From: Gammaproteobacteria bacterium
Lineage (GTDB): Bacteria > Pseudomonadota > Gammaproteobacteria > SZUA-21
DNA: 5,145 nt
NCBI GenBank assembly: GCA_027021095.1
Contig: JALUUZ010000577.1
Coordinates: forward strand, 1-5,145
Direction: 5' to 3'
Within the stretch, counting starts at the first letter, position 1, and each line of letters starts with the position of its first letter. The notes below the pieces were generated by a model. The model did not search any database. It was not told the DNA's origin and saw only the letters and a program-made list of their open reading frames with translations. The position numbers and the translations under genes are program-made. Shown in pieces: positions 1 to 4,835 of the stretch.

Positions 1-621
1 TGCAAGACTGGTATCCGGTTTTCCCGGCACCGTATCCGGCTGACTTGGTTTCTCGGTGAACTTGACCACCCTGCCGTCCGCGCCGATGCCCATCACCCCG
101 TAGCCCTTGGCGTCTTCGCGCGGCACTTCGATACATCCGACGGTCATGTCCGCCTTGGTTTCGACATGACGTGCGATCATCGCGCCATAGTCCATCTTGT
201 AGACATGGTCACCAGCCAGGATCAGCACGAAGTCCGGCGAATGGGTGCGGATAATGTCGATATTCTGATAGACCGCATCGGCGGTACCACTGTACCAGGA
301 CGGTGCGATACGCTGCTGGGCCGGCAACAGCTCGATGAACTCACCGAACTCGCCACGCAGAAAGGCCCACCCCTGCTGCAGGTGGCGGATCAACGAATGG
401 GACTTGTACTGGGTCAGGATGCCGATCTTGCGGATCCCGGAGTTCAGGCAGTTGGACAATGGAAAATCAATGATACGAAACTTGCCGCCAAACGGCACGG
501 CCGGCTTGACCCGCCAGCGCGTCAGGCCCTGCAGCCGGGTCCCACGCCCACCCGCCAGGATCAGGGCCAGGGTGTTACGGGTCAATTTACTGACAAAGCG
601 CGGATTCTGATGAAACATCAT
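1..621 (-). CDS. glgC: Glucose-1-phosphate adenylyltransferase (ADP-glucose pyrophosphorylase), N-terminal 207 residues, 3' part outside window
   Basis: GlgC makes ADP-glucose and pyrophosphate from ATP and glucose-1-phosphate, the committed and allosterically controlled step of bacterial glycogen synthesis in the cytoplasm. The visible part is the nucleotidyltransferase domain. It shows LILAGGRGTRL at about residues 20-30 (nucleotide-binding loop), KPAVPFGGKFRIIDFPLSNC at 39-58, LLPAQQR at 98-104, GTADAVYQN at 112-120, LAGDHVYKMDY at 135-145 with the Asp138 expected to act in catalysis, and FTEKP at 188-192 with the Lys that binds sugar phosphate in E. coli. Similarity to E. coli GlgC (431 aa) is collinear, so about half the gene is present and its C-terminal beta-helix domain lies beyond position 1. 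The start is fixed: an in-frame TAA lies three codons before the first of two adjacent ATG codons (621 and 618). The gene is divergent from glgB. No frameshift is seen. Confidence 0.97.
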   Translation of the reverse strand, partial: MMFHQNPRFVSKLTRNTLALILAGGRGTRLQGLTRWRVKPAVPFGGKFRIIDFPLSNCLNSGIRKIGILTQYKSHSLIRHLQQGWAFLRGEFGEFIELLPAQQRIAPSWYSGTADAVYQNIDIIRTHSPDFVLILAGDHVYKMDYGAMIARHVETKADMTVGCIEVPREDAKGYGVMGIGADGRVVKFTEKPSQPDTVPGKPDTSLA

Positions 622-636
622 GGTGCTTTACGACTT

Positions 637-643
637 CTCCTTT
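637..643 (-). promoter_or_regulatory. Shine-Dalgarno-like AAAGGAG upstream of glgC, unusually far from the start
   Basis: On the minus strand AAAGGAG is the only good anti-16S match before glgC, but 15 bases separate it from the ATG at 621, against the usual 5-9. The in-frame TAA at 628-630 rules out a nearer upstream start. The GGA core is also a possible second CsrA contact, since in E. coli CsrA covers the glgC Shine-Dalgarno sequence. Confidence 0.5.
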
Positions 644-676
644 GTTCTGATTATCCCTATGACTGGGACTTGACCG

Positions 677-715
677 CGGCAGGGCCGCCTGAAAGACCAA
701 ACGGCCAGGCTGCCG
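677..715 (-). promoter_or_regulatory. GC-rich bulged hairpin in the glgC leader
   Basis: CGGCAG (677-682) pairs with CTGCCG (710-715), and GGCCG (683-687) pairs with CGGCC (702-706). This gives 11 base pairs with a three-base bulge (707-709) and a 14-base loop. Read leftward it lies in the glgC leader, between the CsrA-like hairpin and the Shine-Dalgarno sequence. On the plus strand it is followed by a short T run, but no gene ends there, so it is probably not a terminator. Confidence 0.45.
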
Positions 716-729
716 GATCGGTTTTCTCC

Positions 730-756
730 GCAAGGCGGAACCTCCTTGTGCCTTGC
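730..756 (-). promoter_or_regulatory. Candidate CsrA-binding hairpin in the glgC leader
   Basis: On the minus strand a perfect 6-bp stem, GCAAGG (756-751) with CCTTGC (735-730), encloses a 15-base loop. The loop contains ACAAGGAGGT (749-740), which fits every position of the core ACARGGANGU of the CsrA consensus. CsrA is a small RNA-binding protein that prefers GGA in hairpin loops and in E. coli represses glgC translation. The site lies about 120-130 bases before the start codon, further upstream than the E. coli sites. The motif and stem are read directly from the sequence; binding is inferred, and CsrA itself is not in the window. Confidence 0.5.
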
Positions 757-762
757 TTGATT

Positions 763-802
763 CCGCTATGCTGCGGTGAGCGCAACCGCAGCCAGCAAGC
801 GG
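763..802 (-). promoter_or_regulatory. Extended hairpin with perfect 8-bp core, 5' part of the glgC leader
   Basis: GCTGCGGT (770-777) and ACCGCAGC (785-792) form a perfect 8-bp stem with a 7-base loop. CCGCT (763-767) and AGCGG (798-802) can extend it across an asymmetric internal loop. A competing outer pairing, CTTGCT (752-757) with AGCAAG (794-799), would use the bases that close the CsrA-like hairpin at 730-756. There is no T run, so this is leader structure rather than a terminator. Confidence 0.4.
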
Positions 803-825
803 CACTACAGTATTCTGTCTATTTG

Positions 826-831
826 AGTATA
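826..831 (-). promoter_or_regulatory. Candidate -10 box (TATACT) for glgC
   Basis: TATACT on the minus strand matches sigma-70 -10 boxes at five of six positions. The hexamer 17 bases upstream (CTGTTT) is a poor -35. If used, it would give a leader of about 200 bases containing all the hairpins listed between it and glgC. This is a weak, motif-only call. Confidence 0.3.
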
Positions 832-907
832 GAGTGAATGGAATCAAAAAACAGCTTTTATGTAATCCAGCGCACAAATCCGGAACACAAATTTTTCATC
901 CGTCATG

Positions 908-913
908 TATACT
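908..913 (+). promoter_or_regulatory. Candidate -10 box (TATACT) for glgB
   Basis: TATACT matches the -10 consensus at five of six positions and lies in the AT-rich part of the divergent region, about 145 bases before the glgB start. No convincing -35 hexamer is seen at 16-18 bases, so an activator or another promoter is possible. The rest of 840-1057 shows nothing coding. Confidence 0.3.
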
Positions 914-944
914 AGTAGCAACTCTTTAATCATAGCACTTATTG

Positions 945-961
945 CCTGTTGCGCTAACAGG
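945..961 (+). repeat. Small perfect inverted repeat in the glgB leader
   Basis: CCTGTT (945-950) and AACAGG (956-961) form a 6-bp stem with a 5-base loop, followed by AGATAATTTT. It lies downstream of the candidate glgB promoter and upstream of the start codon. The stem is short and the T run is only four bases, so attenuation is speculative. The glgB Shine-Dalgarno is also weak: only TGGA at 1048-1051, six bases before the ATG. Confidence 0.35.
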
Positions 962-1057
962 AGATAATTTTCCACCACGACCGCGAGACCTTGAACTGAT
1001 TATAAGGAACCTCTAATTTAGCTGCAGCGTTCCGCATAGATTGTAGATGGACCGATA

Positions 1058-3256
1058 ATGAACCTGACGATGCAACAACCTGAGCTCGAGCTGATCCACC
1101 AAGTCAACGAGGCAAAACACCATGACCCGTTCATGGTGCTGGGAAACCACCAGCAGGATGGCCGGCGGATCATCCGTACACTGCTGCCTTTCGCCGAAAC
1201 CGCCAGCCTGCACGGTGGGGAACGCGGCCTGCAGCAGCCAATGCAGCGCATCCCGCAGACCGACATCTTTATCGCCGAGGCCGTCGCCGCCGAAACTCCG
1301 GACCACTACCAGGTGGAATGGACCGACAAGACCGGCACCACCCACCTGTCTACCGATCCATACAGCTTTCTGCCGGTGATCACCGATTTCGACCTGCACC
1401 TTTTCTGTGAAGGCAACCATCACCATGCCTACCGGTTTCTCGGCGCCAGCCATCGCGTGATCGACGGAATCAGCGGGGTACTGTTTGCGGTCTGGGCACC
1501 GAATGCACGGCGTGTCAGCGTGGTTGGCGATTTCAACCACTGGAACGGACGCTGCCACCCGATGCGGGTACGTGGCAGCAGCGGGGTCTGGGAGCTGTTT
1601 ATTCCGGGACTCGATGGCATACATAACTATAAATATGAAATTCATGCACGCGGCGCCGGCAGCGTGTTTCTGAAAGCCGACCCCTACGCACGCCAGTACG
1701 AACTGCGCCCGAGTACCGCGTCGGTGATTCCTGCCGGACAGGACTTCACCTGGCAGGACGAGTCGTGGCTGCGGCAACGCGCACAGCGCGACTGGCTGCA
1801 CGCGCCGATGTCCGTGTACGAGGTGCACCTTGGTTCCTGGCGAAAGGACGACCACAACGGCTACCTGGACTACCGCGAGCTCGCACACCAGCTGGTTGCC
1901 TATGTCAAGGAGATGGGATTCAACTACATCGAACTGCTGCCGGTGACCGAACACCCGTTCGACGCGTCCTGGGGCTACCAGACCACCGGCTACTTCGCGC
2001 CGACACGCCGCTTTGGCGATGTCAACGATTTCAAATACTTCGTCGACTACTGTCACCGCCATGACATCGGCGTGATTCTCGACTGGGCCCCGGGACACTT
2101 TCCCAAAGACGACCACGCATTGTCCAACTTCGATGGCACACCGTTGTACGAGCACGCCGACCCGAAACGCGGCGAACACCGTGACTGGGGGACCTTGATC
2201 TTCAACTATGGCCGCCATGAAGTAAAAAGCTTTCTGATTTCCAGCGCGGTATTCTGGCTCAGTGAGATGCACCTCGATGGCCTGCGGGTCGATGCCGTGG
2301 CATCGATGCTGTACCTCGACTATTCACGCGACGAAGGTGACTGGATACCCAACATCTACGGCGGTAACGAAAACCTCGAGGCGATCGACTTCCTCAAGAC
2401 CCTGAACCGCGCGACCCACAGCGAGGCGCCGGGCTCGTTGATGGTCGCGGAAGAATCGACGGCCTGGCCGCAGGTGACCCGTCCCGACTGGCTCGGCGGC
2501 CTCGGGTTCAGCATGAAATGGAACATGGGCTGGATGCATGACACGCTGAAATACATGCAGCTGGACCCGGTGCACCGGCATTACCACCACAACAACCTGA
2601 CCTTCGGCCTGTTGTACGCGTTTACTGAAAATTTCGTGCTGCCGTTTTCACACGACGAGGTGGTGCACGGCAAGGGATCGATGATCAACAAGATGCCCGG
2701 GGACGAGTGGCAGCAGTTTGCCAACCTCAGGCTGCTTTATACTTATATGTATACCTATCCCGGCAAAAAACTGCTGTTCATGGGCAGTGAATTCGCGCAA
2801 CGCCAGGAATGGCAGCACCACCTGGCGCTCGACTGGTACCTGCTGCAGTATGCGTTTCACCATGGCGTCAAAGACCTGGTACGCGACCTCAACCGCCTGT
2901 ACACACAGTGCCGTGCACTGCACTATGACGATTTCGTCGACTCAGGCTTTGAGTGGATCGACTGCCATGACGCGTCGCAGTCGGTATTGAGTTATCTCCG
3001 CAAGGACGATACCGGGAAGTTTGTCGTCGTGATCCTGAACTTCACCCCGGTGCCACGCGAAAATTACCGCGTCGGCCTGCCTGCCGGCGGCCACTACCGG
3101 GAGATCCATAACTCGGATTCGACCTACTACGGCGGCAGCAACCTGGGCAATGGCGATGGACTGAACGCAGAAGATCTTGCGTGGATGGGCCGGCCCTTCT
3201 CGGTATCACTGACCCTGCCGCCGCTGGCCGGCATTGTGCTCGAGCCGGTTGGTTGA
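1058..3256 (+). CDS. glgB: 1,4-alpha-glucan branching enzyme, complete, 732 aa
   Basis: GlgB cuts an alpha-1,4 glucan chain and rejoins it through an alpha-1,6 bond, making the branches of glycogen in the cytoplasm. At 732 residues it is about the length of E. coli GlgB (728). Order of parts: an N-terminal domain (about 1-120), a CBM48 carbohydrate-binding domain (about 125-225, with GVLFAVWAPNARRVSVVGDF), the GH13 catalytic barrel from about 251 (MSVYEVHLGSW), and a C-terminal beta domain from about 630. Catalytic residues align with the E. coli enzyme at a constant offset of seven: nucleophile Asp412 in DGLRVDAV, acid/base Glu465 in AEES, and Asp533 in FSHDEVVHGKGS. DWAPGHFP (342-349) is GH13 region I. 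An in-frame TAG at 1037-1039 makes ATG 1058 the first possible ATG; a second in-frame ATG follows at 1070. It is divergent from glgC and convergent with mogA, six bases away. No lesion is seen. Confidence 0.98.
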   Translation: MNLTMQQPELELIHQVNEAKHHDPFMVLGNHQQDGRRIIRTLLPFAETASLHGGERGLQQPMQRIPQTDIFIAEAVAAETPDHYQVEWTDKTGTTHLSTDPYSFLPVITDFDLHLFCEGNHHHAYRFLGASHRVIDGISGVLFAVWAPNARRVSVVGDFNHWNGRCHPMRVRGSSGVWELFIPGLDGIHNYKYEIHARGAGSVFLKADPYARQYELRPSTASVIPAGQDFTWQDESWLRQRAQRDWLHAPMSVYEVHLGSWRKDDHNGYLDYRELAHQLVAYVKEMGFNYIELLPVTEHPFDASWGYQTTGYFAPTRRFGDVNDFKYFVDYCHRHDIGVILDWAPGHFPKDDHALSNFDGTPLYEHADPKRGEHRDWGTLIFNYGRHEVKSFLISSAVFWLSEMHLDGLRVDAVASMLYLDYSRDEGDWIPNIYGGNENLEAIDFLKTLNRATHSEAPGSLMVAEESTAWPQVTRPDWLGGLGFSMKWNMGWMHDTLKYMQLDPVHRHYHHNNLTFGLLYAFTENFVLPFSHDEVVHGKGSMINKMPGDEWQQFANLRLLYTYMYTYPGKKLLFMGSEFAQRQEWQHHLALDWYLLQYAFHHGVKDLVRDLNRLYTQCRALHYDDFVDSGFEWIDCHDASQSVLSYLRKDDTGKFVVVILNFTPVPRENYRVGLPAGGHYREIHNSDSTYYGGSNLGNGDGLNAEDLAWMGRPFSVSLTLPPLAGIVLEPVG

Positions 3257-3262
3257 GTGGTG

Positions 3263-3799
3263 CTAACCCGGGCGGAATGCCTTGATCACTGCCGGGTCGG
3301 TCTCGAGCCGCGGCCCCTCGAGCAGGTCGATGCAACAGGGTACGGCCGCAAACACCGCGTTCAGGCAATCCGCGATCGCCGCCGGCTTGCCTGGCAGGTT
3401 GATGAGCAGCGTCCGGTCTCTGATCCCGGCAAGCTGGCGTGACAGAATCGCGGTCGGGACGAATTTCAACGACACCGCGCGCATCTGTTCACCAAAACCA
3501 TCAAGTATCTTGTCACAGACCTGTGCGGTCACATCCGGCGTGATGTCGCGCTTAGCCGGACCTGTGCCGCCGGTCGTGATCACCAGGCAGCACTGTTCCT
3601 GGTCACACAGCTCGATCAGTGTTTGTTCGAGCACGGGCTTCTCATCGGCCACCAGCCGGGGGACGGCCGTCCATGGGCTGGTCAGTGCCTTATCGAGCCA
3701 CTCACGGATCGCCGGGCCGCCCAGGTCCTGGTATTCTCCCCGGCTGGCCCGGTCCGAAACAGTGACTATCCCGATTTTTGCCTGCTGTGCGTTCATCAT
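3263..3799 (-). CDS. mogA: Molybdopterin adenylyltransferase
   Basis: MogA activates molybdopterin by adenylylating it with ATP before molybdenum is inserted, a late cytoplasmic step of molybdenum cofactor synthesis. The 178-residue product opens with the family signature IGIVTVSDRAS (about 9-19), then has TTGGTGPAKRDITPD (75-89), DGFGEQMR (100-107), a FVPTAILSRQ segment and INLPGKP. Asp52 and Asp85 match the functionally important Asp49 and Asp82 of E. coli Mog. It lacks about a dozen residues between the NLPGKP loop and the conserved EGP segment compared with the 195-residue E. coli protein; this shorter form is, as far as I recall, common in the family and not a sign of damage. Two adjacent ATG codons (3799, 3796) compete. 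GGGTGG directly precedes the first, so the second may be the true start. The gene ends six bases from the convergent glgB stop. Confidence 0.95.
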   Translation of the reverse strand: MMNAQQAKIGIVTVSDRASRGEYQDLGGPAIREWLDKALTSPWTAVPRLVADEKPVLEQTLIELCDQEQCCLVITTGGTGPAKRDITPDVTAQVCDKILDGFGEQMRAVSLKFVPTAILSRQLAGIRDRTLLINLPGKPAAIADCLNAVFAAVPCCIDLLEGPRLETDPAVIKAFRPG

Positions 3800-3824
3800 C
3801 CACCCAGTTCAACCGCTGATCAAA

Positions 3825-3852
3825 GCCGGCCGCCATTATAATGAAAACCGGC
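3825..3852 (-). promoter_or_regulatory. mogA -10 box inside a symmetric dyad
   Basis: The minus strand has a perfect TATAAT at 3835-3840, which would start transcription about 30 bases before mogA. The box lies in the palindrome ATTATAAT (3835-3842). GCCGG (3825-3829) and CCGGC (3848-3852) flank it at exactly equal distances, so all share one centre. This could be an operator for a dimeric regulator. No good -35 is visible at 16-18 bases. The promoter call is moderate, the operator idea tentative. Confidence 0.45.
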
Positions 3853-3880
3853 GCACAAACACCAGCCTTTCAGCCGTCCG

Positions 3881-4429
3881 TCACTGTTGTGCCGACAACT
3901 CACGCTTGTAGCGGCGAAAAGATTTGCTGCGATAAACCTTGTCGACGACATACCTGCCAAGCAGCAGAAACTCCTTAGCGTCAGCAGTCGCACCGATATG
4001 GCGAGTAACCAGTTTGCCGTGCAGATCGAAAAACGCGATCACCGGAGTGATATCCTGCTGATTGGTAAAGCGGTGTGAAAACTTACGCTGCGAAACCTTC
4101 TTGCCTTGAAAGTCGGCGATTTCCTCGGTGTTGCGGATATCCACGCTGTACACCGCAAAGTGCTTGTTGAAATAATCGCGCACCTTTTTCTGATTGAACA
4201 CCTGGGTCTTCATCTTGAAACAATAAGGACACCCCTGCTGTTCGAAAAACAACATCACCCCTTTCTTACCAGCCGATTTCGCAGCCTCGAGATCCTCCGA
4301 GAAATCACCCAGACTCCTGGCCAGAAACTGCTCAACAAGCGGATCCACCGATTCCGCCAGGCTGGACTGAACCGGCAGCACAAAAAACACCCAACACAAC
4401 ACCAACCCTCTGATACAACAGGTTTTCAT
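3881..4429 (-). CDS. Exported thioredoxin-like protein with CPYC active site (SoxW-like)
   Basis: The 182-residue product begins with a probable Sec signal peptide: a short positive start, a hydrophobic run at about 9-21, and a likely cut after Ser-Leu-Ala25. The mature part has a thioredoxin-like fold: VMLFFEQQGCPYCFKM (58-73) with redox pair Cys67/Cys70, and DITPVIAFFD (126-135) with the cis-proline loop at Pro129. It would act as a periplasmic thiol-disulfide protein, reducing or exchanging disulfides, perhaps fed by a membrane reductase. It resembles the SoxW-type or thioredoxin_2 group, but partners are unknown and no sox genes are in view. A start at 4429 is chosen because GGGAGG lies five bases upstream and the signal peptide follows directly; the frame stays open to 4894 only by running through repeats. 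The C-terminus is basic (FRRYKRE). The gene looks more AT-rich than glgB and mogA. An 81-base gap separates it from mogA on the same strand. Confidence 0.88.
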   Translation of the reverse strand: MKTCCIRGLVLCWVFFVLPVQSSLAESVDPLVEQFLARSLGDFSEDLEAAKSAGKKGVMLFFEQQGCPYCFKMKTQVFNQKKVRDYFNKHFAVYSVDIRNTEEIADFQGKKVSQRKFSHRFTNQQDITPVIAFFDLHGKLVTRHIGATADAKEFLLLGRYVVDKVYRSKSFRRYKRELSAQQ

Positions 4430-4434
4430 CGATA

Positions 4435-4440
4435 CCTCCC
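4435..4440 (-). promoter_or_regulatory. Ribosome binding site GGGAGG that fixes the thioredoxin-like start
   Basis: GGGAGG on the minus strand, five bases from the ATG at 4429, is the strongest Shine-Dalgarno match in the window. It supports this start over the 155-codon longer reading that begins at 4894. Confidence 0.8.
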
Positions 4441-4448
4441 TTGCGGTT

Positions 4449-4530
4449 AATACAGGACACCCAAAAATCAGCAGGCAATACGGGACACACACGAAAAGAC
4501 AAGACAATACAGGACACACAACAAATACAG
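4449..4530 (-). repeat. Degenerate GTGTCCTGTATT repeats upstream of the thioredoxin-like gene
   Basis: The plus strand reads AATACAGGACACCC (4449-4462), AATACGGGACACAC (4477-4490) and AATACAGGACACAC (4506-4519), spaced 28 and 29 bases, then a partial AATACAG (4524-4530). On the minus strand these are direct repeats of GTGTCCYGTATT separated by variable TG- and T-rich spacers. The copy nearest the gene contains CAGGACACCC (4453-4462), the exact reverse complement of GGGTGTCCTG in the array at 4559-4724. The stretch lies in the leader of the thioredoxin-like gene and encodes nothing apparent. Confidence 0.75.
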
Positions 4531-4555
4531 GCCGCTTCGGCATGCTCGTTGCGGC
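4531..4555. repeat. Short hairpin between the two repeat families
   Basis: GCCGC (4531-4535) and GCGGC (4551-4555) pair around a 15-base loop that holds the palindrome GCATGC (4540-4545). A smaller alternative, GCCG-CTT-CGGC, uses 4531-4541. It lies at the junction from which the left repeats read outward to the left and the right array reads outward to the right. Confidence 0.45.
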
Positions 4556-4558
4556 ATT

Positions 4559-4724
4559 TTGAAAATCTGGGTGTCCTGAAATTCCCCTGAAATTCCCCGA
4601 AAACCTGGGTGTCCTGAAATCCCGCTGAAATCCCGCCAAAATCTGGGTGTCCTGAAATCCCCCTGAAATCCCCCGAAAACCTGGGTGTCCTGAAATCCCG
4701 CTAAAATCTGGGTGTCCTGAAATC
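4559..4724 (+). repeat. Tandem repeat array, 38-bp unit with internal 11-bp duplication
   Basis: CTGGGTGTCCTGAAAT starts at 4567, 4605, 4643, 4681 and 4708. A full 38-bp unit consists of CTGGGTGT, two 11-bp CCTGAAATYCC-type blocks, and an 8-bp spacer of CCGAAAAC or GCCAAAAT type. Units 1 and 3 share CC-type blocks and a GAAAAC spacer; units 2 and 4 share GC-type variants and an AAAAT spacer. The array therefore looks like a 76-bp pair that was itself duplicated. Unit 4 has lost one 11-bp block (27 bp) and unit 5 stops after its first nine block bases. The preceding TTGAAAAT (4559-4566) resembles a spacer. Since 38 is not a multiple of three, it does not encode a repeated peptide. It does not fit CRISPR, because the units are contiguous without unique spacers. 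Confidence 0.9.
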
Positions 4725-4755
4725 TGACAGAAGGTGGTGGAAATCGTTCCGCCGC

Positions 4756-4785
4756 CTGTCACCTGGCGGTAGAATCCGCTACAAT
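4756..4785 (+). promoter_or_regulatory. Candidate sigma-70 promoter for the fumarase gene
   Basis: CTGTCA (4756-4761) and TACAAT (4780-4785) are separated by 18 bases, with four and five matches to the consensus boxes. They lie just after the repeat array. Transcription would start near 4792, giving a leader of about 45 bases. The -35 lies in a small CCGCC/GGCGG hairpin (4752-4756/4765-4769). Confidence 0.5.
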
Positions 4786-4835
4786 CAATAAGGGAATCCT
4801 GTTGGTTTGAAATTTTTGCTTTGGACAAACCGTTT

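Noticed and set aside
677..725. Rho-independent terminator on the plus strand
   Set aside because: The stem is strong and a short T run follows, but no plus-strand gene ends upstream and the T run is offset and interrupted.
166..837. 223-codon plus-strand open frame over glgC and the intergenic region
   Set aside because: It lies opposite the clearly conserved glgC and its leader, and the product resembles no family I know.
587..877. 96-codon minus-strand open frame covering the glgC leader
   Set aside because: It overlaps the glgC start in another frame, spans the leader hairpins, and has no ribosome site or recognisable domain. A leader peptide this long is unlikely.
881..900. Sigma-54 promoter for glgB
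   Set aside because: A GG near 882 is followed by AT-rich sequence, but the conserved GC of the -12 element is missing.
1013..2272. 419-codon minus-strand open frame inside glgB
   Set aside because: It is a shadow of glgB, in GC-rich DNA, with low-complexity V/H/R-rich composition and no recognisable domain. glgB is intact across it.
3282..3911. 209-codon plus-strand open frame opposite mogA
   Set aside because: It is a shadow of mogA with serine- and arginine-rich composition and no motifs, and it runs past the mogA promoter.
4559..4724. CRISPR array
   Set aside because: The repeats are contiguous, have internal 11-bp duplications and lack unique spacers of constant length. No cas gene is present.
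4768..4785. REP element with GTAG signature near the fumarase promoter
   Set aside because: A GTAG and a 4-bp GCGG/CCGC stem occur, but it is a single short copy, too weak to separate from chance.
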